A stretch of DNA of 64,000 nucleotides from Lentzea kentuckyensis. Lineage in GTDB: Bacteria; Actinomycetota; Actinomycetes; Mycobacteriales; Pseudonocardiaceae. Location of the stretch: positions 62,001 to 126,000 of the forward strand of contig NZ_MUYM01000075.1 of NCBI RefSeq assembly GCF_002150765.1, given 5' to 3'. Below the pieces are notes generated by a model. The model searched no databases. It was not told the origin of the DNA and worked only from the letters and a program-made list of their open reading frames with translations. The translations under genes and the position numbers were made by a program. Positions 52,828 through 61,780 of the stretch are shown here, piece by piece (position 1 is the stretch's first letter; each line of letters starts with the position of its first letter).

Positions 52828-55314
52828 TCAGCCCAGTGCGGCCACCAGCCGCTTCGCCTGCACGACCCCCTTGCTGGACCCCTTGCGCGCCGCGACGTCG
52901 GCGAGTCCGTCGACCTCACCGCCGGGCTTGAGCTGCTGCGCCAGTTCGACGGCCAGCTCGACGACGTCCGCGACCCGGTTGTGCGCCCACAGCTTCGGCA
53001 ACGCGGACGTCAGGGCCGCCCAGATCTGCACGGCCGCACCGGAACGGGCCGCGTCACGCAGGCCCGGCACGACCCGGTTCAGCGCGACGGCACCGCTGTC
53101 GAGCAGCTGACCGAGGAGGTCGCCCAGGACTATGCCGTCGAGTTGGCCACGGGAGGCCAGAATGAGCAGGCCATCGACCGCGCAGGCGCGGCCCACGGTC
53201 GCCTCGGCTCCGAGACCGTAGGCCAGCGCGAGGTGCAACGCCGGTCCCTCCGGCCCGTCCGTCTCGGCGAGCATCGGCAGCAGCGGTCCGTCGTTGCCCT
53301 TCGAGGCCGTCCGGGACCGGAGGTGCGGGACGAGGTGGGCGGCGACGACCTCGCGTTGGGACGGCAGCACCGAAGGCCACCACTCGATCATCGGGCCCCA
53401 CTCGTCGTACTCCCGCAGGTGCTGCTCGGGCTGCTCCAGTCCGGGGGTGACGGTCACCAGCAGGCCGGTGTCGGTGATCTCCCGCTGGCCCCGGTAGTAG
53501 GTGGGGTAGCGGTAGGTCCGTTCCTCGACGGCGATCTCCGGATCGGCCCGGAACGAGATCAGCTCGCGCAGTCGCTCCCCCACCGCGCCCGGCACCGCCG
53601 CGAAGGCCTCGGCGCCCACCTCGCGGGGTAGCCGGTCGCACGCCTGGCGCAGGTCGTGCGGCCACGGTTCCCAGCCCTCCGCCTCGGCCTTGGCCAGTCG
53701 TTCCAGCAGCGTCGCCGGGTCGAGCAGTCCGGACGTCTCGGTCGGGGTGGAGATCAGGGCGGGACGCGGCGACTTCATCAGTCCCTGCTCGATCTCGTGC
53801 AACCGGAGGGTGAGCTGCCGGCCCACCGACCCGGACCGGGCCCGGTCCAGCTGCGCCAGCCATGCCTGGTCGACGTCGAGTGCCGCCTCGGCTTCCGGTG
53901 GCGCGGAGACGACGGAGACGACCGCCATGAACTCGGTCCAGGCAGTACGTTTGGCGTGGTCGGGGTGGATGTTGTACGCGTCGCGGTTCCGGATCCACGG
54001 GTACTTGTCGTAGATCGGCCCGAACGCCCTGGCGACCGCCTCCCGATCCTGCCAGGCGAACCGGACGATCGCCTCGACGACCCGTTCCGCGGTGATCGGG
54101 TCGACGTACCGGGCGTTGCGACCGAACAGCGACAGCACCTCGCCCGTCAGCTCGTCGAGCGTCGCGATCGGTTCCGGGAACGGCGTCGGTGCGAACGGGA
54201 CGAGCGCGGCGGCCTGTTCCGGTGTGGTGGTGCTGCCGAGCTGTTCCGCCATGTCAGCGGGGAGCTGCTCGGCCAGTGCCAGGAGTTCGGCCCTGGTGGC
54301 GTCGCTGATCTTCGTCAGGTGCTTCGCCACCAGCGTGACCGCCTGCCCGCGCAGGTCGTCGGACGGGTGCGCGAACAACTCGGCAACGGTCAGCACGACG
54401 GAGTCCGGAGTGGACTTCGCGTGCTTGGCGAGCCAGGTGAGCTGCGCGCGGACGAGCTTCTTCTCGGTGCGGCCGAACACCCACCGGCTCGCGTCGGCCA
54501 GCAGGTCGAAGTCGAGCTTCCCGGCCTCGTCCAACGACTTCAACCGCTCCTGTGCCAATGCGGCGACGGTCGAGCGCGAGTCCGGCAGCATCGCGATGTA
54601 GTCCCGCGCATGGTCGGCCGTCTCGTCGAGCGTGACCTGCAGAACTTCGTGCAGTGCCAGGAAACCCTCCATCTCCTTGGCACCGCCGCCCTGCTGGAGG
54701 CGGGCGAGGCAACCGTCGAGGAGGGTGGTGCGGTCCGTCCTGTCGCGCAGGAAAGTCCGCCACTGGCGGGTGTGCGCGAGGACCACGCCGGAGCCGACGA
54801 CCTCGAGCATGCGCGGGATCAGCGCGTCGAAGCCGGGCCTCCACCTGGTGTGGCCGCCGAAGGTCATGAGGTGCAGCACGAAGCCGTCCGAGTCCGGCGG
54901 GTTCTCCCCGCAGAACTCGAGAATCACCCGCAGCAGGTCGTGCCGGCTCAGTTCCCGGGCCGGCATCCTGGCGGCCAGGCGGGTGATCAGGTCCGGCATC
55001 CACGCGAGGTCGCGGTGCCGCAGCACGTCGCACAGCTCAGTGGTCCCGTTCTCCTGGCTCATGCGGTGGTACCAGATCGGATAGCGCACGAGCCACGGCG
55101 TGAGCGCGGAGGCGTTCGGCAGCACCCCGGCGCCCGCGATGGCGAGCGTCTCCTGGTGGTGCCAGCTCCGGCTGCTCGCCCGGTGCTTCTTCTCGTACGC
55201 GACCAGGTCCTTCGCGAACTCCTTGCGCTGCTCGGGGCTGAGCGCGTTGAGCGCTGCACGCAGCGGCGCGGGCTTGTCCGCCTCGATCAGTCTGCGGATC
55301 TTGTCGAACGTCAC
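52828..55314 (-). CDS. DUF6493-family repeat protein
   Basis: An 828-residue, mostly helical, cytoplasmic protein. Several segments of about 35-40 residues have HEAT-like helical pairs (for example SVVLTVAELFAHPSDDLRGQ and VVELAVELAQQL). It opens MTFDKIRRLIEADKPAPLRA as in the DUF6493 family. The GTG start overlaps the SWIM-protein stop (GTGA), so the two are coupled and probably interact. The pair SWIM/large helical protein recalls the YehQ-YehM-like gene sets that go with MoxR/VWA systems, but no MoxR gene is here. Function unknown. Confidence 0.83.
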   Translation of the reverse strand: MTFDKIRRLIEADKPAPLRAALNALSPEQRKEFAKDLVAYEKKHRASSRSWHHQETLAIAGAGVLPNASALTPWLVRYPIWYHRMSQENGTTELCDVLRHRDLAWMPDLITRLAARMPARELSRHDLLRVILEFCGENPPDSDGFVLHLMTFGGHTRWRPGFDALIPRMLEVVGSGVVLAHTRQWRTFLRDRTDRTTLLDGCLARLQQGGGAKEMEGFLALHEVLQVTLDETADHARDYIAMLPDSRSTVAALAQERLKSLDEAGKLDFDLLADASRWVFGRTEKKLVRAQLTWLAKHAKSTPDSVVLTVAELFAHPSDDLRGQAVTLVAKHLTKISDATRAELLALAEQLPADMAEQLGSTTTPEQAAALVPFAPTPFPEPIATLDELTGEVLSLFGRNARYVDPITAERVVEAIVRFAWQDREAVARAFGPIYDKYPWIRNRDAYNIHPDHAKRTAWTEFMAVVSVVSAPPEAEAALDVDQAWLAQLDRARSGSVGRQLTLRLHEIEQGLMKSPRPALISTPTETSGLLDPATLLERLAKAEAEGWEPWPHDLRQACDRLPREVGAEAFAAVPGAVGERLRELISFRADPEIAVEERTYRYPTYYRGQREITDTGLLVTVTPGLEQPEQHLREYDEWGPMIEWWPSVLPSQREVVAAHLVPHLRSRTASKGNDGPLLPMLAETDGPEGPALHLALAYGLGAEATVGRACAVDGLLILASRGQLDGIVLGDLLGQLLDSGAVALNRVVPGLRDAARSGAAVQIWAALTSALPKLWAHNRVADVVELAVELAQQLKPGGEVDGLADVAARKGSSKGVVQAKRLVAALG

Positions 55315-56591
55315 GCCTGCTCCCTGACCATGTCCGCCGCCAGCACGTGCTTGCACTTGCCGCGCCCACCCCGGTATTCGGCCCACCACTGGCAGGTGCA
55401 CGCCTCGCCGTTGACCCGGTAGTCGCCGACCAGCGCGGTGCCGCCGTCCCACTTGACCGCACCCTGCTCGACGAGCGCCTTCGCATTGCGCAGCCGGGGG
55501 TTCATGGCCTGGACGTCCACGCCGTCGTACGGCAGTTCGCGATGGAAGTACCCGGCCTCTGCCAGGTCGTAGCCCACCCGCCCGGCAGTGCCGAGCTGCG
55601 CGAGCGCGTCCTTGACCCGCCCGGCGGTGAGCCCGGACCGGTCCGCGAGGTCGGCCACGTCGACTCGGGGTTCGAAGTCCAGCAGCGCGCCGACGAGTTC
55701 GGCGTCGGTGTCCGCGTCACCGGCGGCCAGTCCGTCCAGAACCGCGCCCTCACCGGACAGGCCTCGGTTCACCTCGGGCGAGAGGACGAGCGTGAGCCGT
55801 TGCGAGCCGAGGTCGACCTCCCAGCCGCTCGCGACGGGCTGCCCGGCGGCAGGCGGGCCGTACAACCGCACGGCTTTGGCGAAGCGCAGCAACGGGATCA
55901 GGGTCTCCAGCCGGTTCGGTCCGGCGAGACACACCGCGTTGGCCGACGCGGTTCCGCTGAGCCGCAACGACTTCCCGGACGGCACCGCCCACACCGCCGC
56001 ACGGCCCTTGGGCAACGTCCTGAGGAACCGCTGGGCGTCCGCCGGCGACAGCTCGGCCTTCAGGTCGAACCGCGAGGTCAGCACCTGGGTCTCGGCGAAC
56101 CCGCGCAGCCAGCGCGGCGGCAGCGGGACCTTCTTCTCCACCACCGCGCCGTCGAGCGTGCCGAACTCGACCTGGTCCGGCCCGACGGTCAGATGCAGCG
56201 GATCACCTTGGGTGACACGGGCCAACGCCCGCCGCAGCGGCTCGTTGACGTCGACGTTCGTGGTCCCCCGGTCGTGCACCTCGCCGTCGAGCGCGCCGGA
56301 GAGCACGTCGAGGCGCGCGTAGACACCGCAGCAGCCGGAGAACGACTCGAAGCGCAGCCGGTCGCCGTTGCAGGTGACGACGGGGTCGCGCAGCCGTTCG
56401 GTCGTGGGCTGGAAGTAACGGGTGCCCGCGACCTTCGCGATGGCGAGCAACGCGGTCGCGGACTGCTGCGAGTCGCCCAGGAACCCGGTGAAGAAGCGCG
56501 GGTTGGGGGCGCGGCCGCCGGACGTCTGCAGTCCGAGGGCGCGACGCGTCTCGTCGAGCCGGGAGTCGGCGACGTAGGCGTACGAGTGCAT
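55311..56591 (-). CDS. SWIM zinc-finger protein
   Basis: A 426-residue protein with one C-terminal SWIM motif (CxCx(n)CxH: CTCQWWAEYRGGRGKCKH, about residues 395-415), which binds zinc and is used for DNA or protein contact. The rest (MHSYAYVADSRLDETRRALG start) has a repeated beta-rich character plus a winged-helix-like part near 300-360 (VDVADLADRSGLTAGRVKDAL). First gene of a two-gene operon with the DUF6493 protein. Such pairs are found in conflict-type gene sets; the exact role is unknown. Confidence 0.87.
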   Translation of the reverse strand: MHSYAYVADSRLDETRRALGLQTSGGRAPNPRFFTGFLGDSQQSATALLAIAKVAGTRYFQPTTERLRDPVVTCNGDRLRFESFSGCCGVYARLDVLSGALDGEVHDRGTTNVDVNEPLRRALARVTQGDPLHLTVGPDQVEFGTLDGAVVEKKVPLPPRWLRGFAETQVLTSRFDLKAELSPADAQRFLRTLPKGRAAVWAVPSGKSLRLSGTASANAVCLAGPNRLETLIPLLRFAKAVRLYGPPAAGQPVASGWEVDLGSQRLTLVLSPEVNRGLSGEGAVLDGLAAGDADTDAELVGALLDFEPRVDVADLADRSGLTAGRVKDALAQLGTAGRVGYDLAEAGYFHRELPYDGVDVQAMNPRLRNAKALVEQGAVKWDGGTALVGDYRVNGEACTCQWWAEYRGGRGKCKHVLAADMVREQA

Positions 56592-56635
56592 CGCGCCACA
56601 CTAAAGAACACACGTTCGAAAGCGCAGCGAAACCG

Positions 56636-57946
56636 TTAAACATAACGGCGCAGCAGATCCTCCTCGGTCTCCCTGCGCACGATCGGCCGCGCGATCCCGT
56701 CCTTCACGGCGATGATCGGCGGCCGGCAGACCTGGTTGTAGTTCGAGGCCAACGCGTGGTGGTACGCGCCCGTGACCGGCACCGCGAGCACATCGCCCGC
56801 GTGCACGTCCGCCGGCAACAGGCCGTCGGCCAGCACATCACCGGCCTCGCAGTGCCGTCCCACCACGGTCACCGGCTGCAGCCTGCCGCCACGACCGACC
56901 AGCCGAACCGCGTACTTGGCGCCGTACAGGGCAGGTCGCGGGTTGTCGCTCATACCGCCGTCGACGGCCACGAACGTCCGTGCCACACCCCGCTTCACCG
57001 CACACACCCGATACAGCGTCACCCCGGCGTTGGCGACGATCGACCGTCCAGGCTCGATCAGCAACGCAGGCACCGGCACGCGATGCACAGCGCACTCGTA
57101 GTTGAGCGCGCCCCGGACCCGTTGTGCGAAGCCGAAAAGGTCGAACGAGGACTCCCCCGGCAGGGAGGGCGCGCAGAACCCGCCGCCCAGGTCGAGCTGC
57201 TCGATCCGCACCCCGCAGGAGGCGATCAGGCCGACCATGCGCCGCACGGTTTCCTCGTAGGACGCGACGTGCCGGACCTGCGAACCGATGTGGCAGTGCA
57301 GACCGACAAGGCGCAACGACGGTTGCTCGACCACGCGCAGAATCGCCTCCAACGCGGCACCGGAAGCCAGTGAGAAGCCGAACTTCTGGTCCTCCACACC
57401 GGTCGCGATCGCGGCATGGGTCAGGGCGTCCACACCGGGCGTCACGCGGATCATGACCTTCTGGCCGTGCGTCGCGAGGGCGCCGAGCTGGGCGATCTCG
57501 TCGAACGAGTCGACGACGATCCGTGAGACGCCGTACGCCAACGCGGCTTTGAGGTCCTCGCTGGTCTTCACGTTGCCGTGCATGACGATTCGCTCAGCCG
57601 GGAAACCGGCGGCACGGGCCAGCGCGAGTTCACCGGCGGACGACACGTCGAGCGAAAGCCCTTCGGAGGCCATCCACCGGTAGACCTCGGGGCAGGGCAA
57701 CGACTTGCCCGCGAACACGACCTCGGCCTCCGGAAGCGCGGACGCGAAAGCCCTGGCCCGAGAACGGACCGTGGCCTCGTCCAGCACCTGGCAGGGCGTG
57801 CCGAACTGGGCCGCGAGCCGGGTGGCGGGGACTCCACCGATGACGAGGTCCGAGCCGGACAGCGCGGTTCCGTCCGGCCACAGACCCTCTTCCAGCACCG
57901 GCCCGGTCGAGCATCCGATGCCGGGCAGCAACTCCGCGAGTGTCAT
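56636..57946 (-). CDS. Diaminopimelate/ornithine-type decarboxylase (fold III PLP enzyme)
   Basis: A 436-residue alanine-racemase-fold enzyme with the PLP lysine in FAGKSLP (Lys81), HCHIGSQ, the GGGF loop, EPGRS and the CEAGD active-site motif of the partner subunit. Sequence order is that of diaminopimelate decarboxylase (LysA), but the usual YAxKA is changed to FAGKS and the N-terminus is unusual, so it may be a second copy that acts on another amino acid. No lysine genes are near. It is divergent from the uridine-kinase-like gene with 131 nt between. Confidence 0.85.
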   Translation of the reverse strand: MTLAELLPGIGCSTGPVLEEGLWPDGTALSGSDLVIGGVPATRLAAQFGTPCQVLDEATVRSRARAFASALPEAEVVFAGKSLPCPEVYRWMASEGLSLDVSSAGELALARAAGFPAERIVMHGNVKTSEDLKAALAYGVSRIVVDSFDEIAQLGALATHGQKVMIRVTPGVDALTHAAIATGVEDQKFGFSLASGAALEAILRVVEQPSLRLVGLHCHIGSQVRHVASYEETVRRMVGLIASCGVRIEQLDLGGGFCAPSLPGESSFDLFGFAQRVRGALNYECAVHRVPVPALLIEPGRSIVANAGVTLYRVCAVKRGVARTFVAVDGGMSDNPRPALYGAKYAVRLVGRGGRLQPVTVVGRHCEAGDVLADGLLPADVHAGDVLAVPVTGAYHHALASNYNQVCRPPIIAVKDGIARPIVRRETEEDLLRRYV

Positions 57947-58077
57947 GCCTCGATTGCACGCCCGCCGAACGCGCTTTCCCAGGCCACGGACGAGACCCTG
58001 ACACCCCGGGCGGCTACCTTGACGCGATCCTGACGAGCGCCGTAACCCAGGTCACGGTGTGTGAGATCGTCGGGGCT

Positions 58078-58722
58078 GTGAGCCGAACCGAGATGCTGTC
58101 CGAAGTCGCTCGTGCGCTGCCGCCGAAGGGCCTGGTCGCGGTGGACGGGGTCGACGGCGCGGGCAAGACGACGTTCTGCGACGACCTGGCCGCGGTGCTC
58201 CGCGCGCAGGGCCGTGAGGTCGTGCGGGCGTCCGTGGACGACTTCCACCACCCGCGCGCCCGTCGGTGGCAGCGCGGCAGGACCTCGCCCGAGGGCTTCT
58301 TCCTGGACAGCTTCGACTACGAACGGTTCTGCGCACTCCTGCTCACGCCGTTCGCCCAGGGGCGGCCGTTCCGGCGCGCGAGCCACGACCTGGAGACGGA
58401 CGAGTACGTCGACGCAGCGGCCGAGGTGGCGCCCGCGTCGGCGATCCTGCTGGTGGACGGGATCTTCCTGCACCGCGACGAGCTCGCCGGCCGCTGGGAC
58501 TTCTCCGTGTTCCTGGACGTCGACTTCGCGGTTTCGTTCGCGCGGATGGCGGTGCGGGACGGCAGCCCGTCCGATCCGGACGATCCCCGCAACCGCCGTT
58601 ACGTCGAGGGTCAGCGGCTGTACCTCGCGCAGTGCGATCCGGCCGCACGAGCGAGCCTGGTCGTCGACAACCGCGAAAGCAGCGTCGGCACGCAACCTCA
58701 GGCTGTCGTGGTCGTCCTTTGA
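58078..58722 (+). CDS. Uridine kinase-like P-loop protein
   Basis: A 214-residue NTPase with Walker A GVDGAGKTT (24-32), the SVDDFHHPRARRWQRGR region (nucleoside-side loop) and an arginine-rich lid RNRRYVEGQRLY. It resembles the N-terminal half of the fusion protein at 23443, in which the same loop order is found. The GTG at 58078 is used; ATG 58093 is possible. The upstream frame without a start is not coding. True uridine kinases are often longer; the substrate is therefore open. Confidence 0.86.
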   Translation: MSRTEMLSEVARALPPKGLVAVDGVDGAGKTTFCDDLAAVLRAQGREVVRASVDDFHHPRARRWQRGRTSPEGFFLDSFDYERFCALLLTPFAQGRPFRRASHDLETDEYVDAAAEVAPASAILLVDGIFLHRDELAGRWDFSVFLDVDFAVSFARMAVRDGSPSDPDDPRNRRYVEGQRLYLAQCDPAARASLVVDNRESSVGTQPQAVVVVL

Positions 58723-58766
58723 TCCACAGTGATCGGTCGGGATCCGAGTGGACGTGAGGGCTGCGG

Positions 58767-59411
58767 GTGGCAACGGTCGGGGTTGTGGTAGCTGGGTGGC
58801 AGCGGTCCGCCAGGGCGGCGTTGTCGCACGCGTTGGTCATGGGTGCCGGGCTGGCTCTTTTCGGGCTGGCAACGATGTTCGCCGTGCACGCGGTCTCCCA
58901 GACCGCGTACGTCGGTCTCGTCAGCGGGCTGTGGACTGTGTTCGCGGCCGTGGTGATCGGCCGGTTCGCGCCGTCGGTGCGGATCGCCGTGGCGGGTGCG
59001 GCGGGCCTGCAGGCAGGGATCATGGTCGTGTTCGGCCTGGTGGCGCTGCTGGGGCGGATGGTGCTGCAGTTCCTGCTCGTCTTCGTGTCCCAGGGCCTGG
59101 TCGTGGTCTGCGTCGCCGCGGCTGCCGCCGGGTCGCGAGCGGTGCTGCGCAGTGCCCCGGCCTGGGCGGGGCTCGCCGTCGGTCTGCTCGGCGGCATCGT
59201 GGTTCTGCTGTGGGAACTGGGACACACCGGGCGCGGGGTGCTCGTGGCCGGCACCGTGCTCGTCGCCGTGTCGGCCGCGGTGCTGATCCGTCGTGCCTGG
59301 CACGCGCTCGTGCTCGTGCCGCTGGCCGCCGGGGTCGCCGCCGCAGCCGCGCCCGTGTACCTGGTGGTGCCGTCGGCGTTGCACTTGCTGTTCCCGGTGC
59401 TGGCCGGCTGA
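58767..59411 (+). CDS. Polytopic membrane protein, unknown function
   Basis: A 214-residue protein made almost entirely of hydrophobic stretches; six to seven transmembrane helices are likely, with short polar loops (QRSARAALSH, GRMVLQ, RAVLRSAP). I see no family motif. The GTG at 58767 lies 44 nt after the kinase-like gene on the same strand, so the two could be co-transcribed. Codon use is like that of its neighbours. Confidence 0.72.
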   Translation: MATVGVVVAGWQRSARAALSHALVMGAGLALFGLATMFAVHAVSQTAYVGLVSGLWTVFAAVVIGRFAPSVRIAVAGAAGLQAGIMVVFGLVALLGRMVLQFLLVFVSQGLVVVCVAAAAAGSRAVLRSAPAWAGLAVGLLGGIVVLLWELGHTGRGVLVAGTVLVAVSAAVLIRRAWHALVLVPLAAGVAAAAAPVYLVVPSALHLLFPVLAG

Positions 59412-59508
59412 CACCGACCCCCAAATCGTTACCCGGCGTGATAACGCCTGGTGGCCTCGCGACGACGTAGAAGCCACAGCGTCCGAACGGCGTAGCGAGG
59501 AGGCCGCC

Positions 59509-60213
59509 ATGGCGACCACGTTCTGGGCTTGGATCGTGTCCGCTCTTGTCATCGTGCTGCTCGCGGTGGTGGTGCCCAGCCGGTTGGGCGCGCAGAACGT
59601 CCTGCGGGACGCGCGCGGCCGGTACAGCCTCTCCCGCTTCCAGGTCATGGTGTGGACGGTCGTGCTGCTGTCGCTGATCACCGGCATGGCGTTCGGGCGG
59701 TTCGCGGCCGGGCAGGTCGACGTCGCCGGGTTCCAGATCCCCAGCCAGGTGCTGTGGCTGCTCGGCATCGCGGTCGGGTCAGGGATCGTCGCCGGGGCCA
59801 TCAAGGTCACCAAGAGCACCACCCGGCCGGACTCGGTGGCGGCCTACCCGATGGGCGAGGAGAGCGGCTCGCTCTGGCAGATGCTGACCGTCGAGGAAGG
59901 CGCGTCGGCGGGCAGGTCGATCGACCTGGCGAAGTTCCAGAACTTCGTCATCACGATCCTGCTGGTGCTGCTCTACGTCGCGCAGGCGGTCTCGGCGCTC
60001 AAGGCCGTGAGCAACCCCGCGGGCATCGCCGGGCTGCCCGCGTTCTCCGACGCGTTCCTGGTGCTGCTCGGGGTGAGCCACGCCGGGTACCTGCTGGGCA
60101 AGATCCCGTCGCCGGCCGGCGTGCCCGAGGGCGGCACGATGAGCGCGCGGCTCGCTTCCGCCGCGGCGGAAGCGGAAGTGGCGAACACGGTCCCCGAGGT
60201 GCGCACCGCGTGA
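59509..60213 (+). CDS. Membrane protein, unknown function
   Basis: A 234-residue protein with an N-terminal helix (FWAWIVSALVIVLLAVVVP), then helices around 45-65, 85-105, 145-165 and 180-195, and a soluble Ala/Glu-rich tail. It has a clear GAGGAGG ribosome-binding site. The segment DARGRYSLSRFQVMVWTVVL is distinctive and repeated in similar actinomycete and cyanobacterial proteins of unknown role, as I recall. It is followed after 13 nt by the TPR gene, so a shared operon is likely. Confidence 0.8.
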   Translation: MATTFWAWIVSALVIVLLAVVVPSRLGAQNVLRDARGRYSLSRFQVMVWTVVLLSLITGMAFGRFAAGQVDVAGFQIPSQVLWLLGIAVGSGIVAGAIKVTKSTTRPDSVAAYPMGEESGSLWQMLTVEEGASAGRSIDLAKFQNFVITILLVLLYVAQAVSALKAVSNPAGIAGLPAFSDAFLVLLGVSHAGYLLGKIPSPAGVPEGGTMSARLASAAAEAEVANTVPEVRTA

Positions 60214-60226
60214 TATCTACCCGCGC

Positions 60227-61726
60227 GTGATCGAGCGCGTGCGCCGCGAAGAGACGTGGCACCGGGAAGCCAAGGACTGCTACCCGGACCCATTCAAGAT
60301 CATCCGGATCCAGTTCCCGGTGGTCGAGGAGTTGCGGGACACCCCGCGCGAGTCGTGGCCGCGGCGCGACGCGTTGCCCACTGCGCTGGGCTTCCTGTCC
60401 GAGACGTTCGAGGACGCCGGGTGGGACGACCTGGCTCGGCGCCTGCACTACGAGGAGCTCGGACTCCGGCGTGAGTCCGGCCGGCCGATCAGCGTGCGGC
60501 GGGTGCTGAGTTCGTTGCGCGCCAACCTGTTCCGGCAGGAGCTGTACGACGAGGCGGTGCCGGTCGCGCAGGAGGAGTACGTGCTCGCCAAGGAACTCGG
60601 CGAGCACGAGGTCTCCTGCACGGCCAAGTACTGGGTCACCGTGCTCCTCGGCAAGCTGGGCAGGCACGAGGAGGCAGCGCGCAACGCCGGCGAGTCCGTG
60701 GCCGAGCGGCGCGCGTACCAGCCGTCCGAGAAGGACCGTTCGGCACCGTTCCGGCTCGCCCACGCCCACCTGGAGTACGCGCACCGGCTCACCACGATCG
60801 GCGAGTACGAGCAGGCGGCGGACGCGACGGAGGAAGCCGCGGCGTTCTGGCGGCAGCAGCCGAACGAGGACGGCGTGGGCCTCTACACCGCTCTCGACGA
60901 GCTGAGCGTCCTCCAGGTGCGCCTCGGCCGGTTCGACGAGGCCAGGAAGTCCGCCCTCGAAGCCGTGGACGCGTTCCGCAGGCGCGCCGCGGGCGGTTCG
61001 CCGGACGTCCTGCGCAACCTCGCATCGGCGCTCACCAACCACGCCAACCGGCTGCACGACCTGGGCCTCGATCAGGAGGCTCTGCGGGCGTCGCAGGAGT
61101 CGGTCGAGCGGTACCGGGTGATCGCCGCGCAGGCGGAGGGCCGGGCCGTGGTGATGAAGATGGACCTGCGGCTCGCGCAGGTGCTCGTCAGTCTCGCCAG
61201 CAGGCTGCACGACGTGGGCAGGCTCGACGAGTCATGTGCGGCCAGCGACGAGGCCATCGCGCTCGCGGGCAAGCACGCTGATCGCGTCATCGGCCGGACC
61301 GAGCTCGCGCGGGCGTGGGCCAACAAGGCCAGCGCCCTGATCTCCCGCCGCGCCTATGCCGAGGCCGCCGGAGCCGCCGCGAAGGGCGTGGAGCTGTACG
61401 AGACACCCAACGGCAAAGCCATGGCGCGCAACACCTTTGCCGTGGCGTCGGCACATCTTCGCCAGTACGACGTGGCATTGGAGGCGTCGCTGCAGTCTGT
61501 TGCGGAGTATCGGGAGCGGCACGCGGAAGACACGCACGAGTACGCCTACCGGCTGGCCGACGCGCTCACCGACCACGCACTGATCCGCGTGCTGCGGGCC
61601 GAACGTGCCGAGGCTGAGGCCGCGATCGCCGAATCCCTGGCGCTGCACGAAGAACTCGTCATCCGCAATCCCGGCCGCTACCAGCGGGAACTCGACCGGG
61701 CCCGCGCCGTCGCCGCCCAAATCTAG
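60227..61726 (+). CDS. TPR-repeat protein
   Basis: A 499-residue, nearly all-helical protein with a long row of tetratricopeptide-like repeats (for example RANLFRQELYDEAVPVAQEE, ALDELSVLQVRLGRFDEARK, VSLASRLHDVGRLDESCAA). No enzyme domain, signal or membrane helix. Such proteins are scaffolds or regulators. The GTG start lies 13 nt after the membrane-protein gene, so it may bind the cytoplasmic tail of that protein. A hairpin follows the stop. Confidence 0.87.
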   Translation: MIERVRREETWHREAKDCYPDPFKIIRIQFPVVEELRDTPRESWPRRDALPTALGFLSETFEDAGWDDLARRLHYEELGLRRESGRPISVRRVLSSLRANLFRQELYDEAVPVAQEEYVLAKELGEHEVSCTAKYWVTVLLGKLGRHEEAARNAGESVAERRAYQPSEKDRSAPFRLAHAHLEYAHRLTTIGEYEQAADATEEAAAFWRQQPNEDGVGLYTALDELSVLQVRLGRFDEARKSALEAVDAFRRRAAGGSPDVLRNLASALTNHANRLHDLGLDQEALRASQESVERYRVIAAQAEGRAVVMKMDLRLAQVLVSLASRLHDVGRLDESCAASDEAIALAGKHADRVIGRTELARAWANKASALISRRAYAEAAGAAAKGVELYETPNGKAMARNTFAVASAHLRQYDVALEASLQSVAEYRERHAEDTHEYAYRLADALTDHALIRVLRAERAEAEAAIAESLALHEELVIRNPGRYQRELDRARAVAAQI

Positions 61727-61738
61727 AAATACCAGCGA

Positions 61739-61769
61739 AAAGGGCGCCGCTCGAGAGCGACGCCCCTTC
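61739..61769. terminator. Bidirectional hairpin terminator
   Basis: Imperfect arms of about 13 nt (two mismatches) around CGAG lie in the 54 nt between the convergent TPR and metalloprotease genes, with A- and T-rich flanks on both sides. Fits a two-way intrinsic terminator. Confidence 0.75.
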
Positions 61770-61780
61770 CTCACGCTAGG

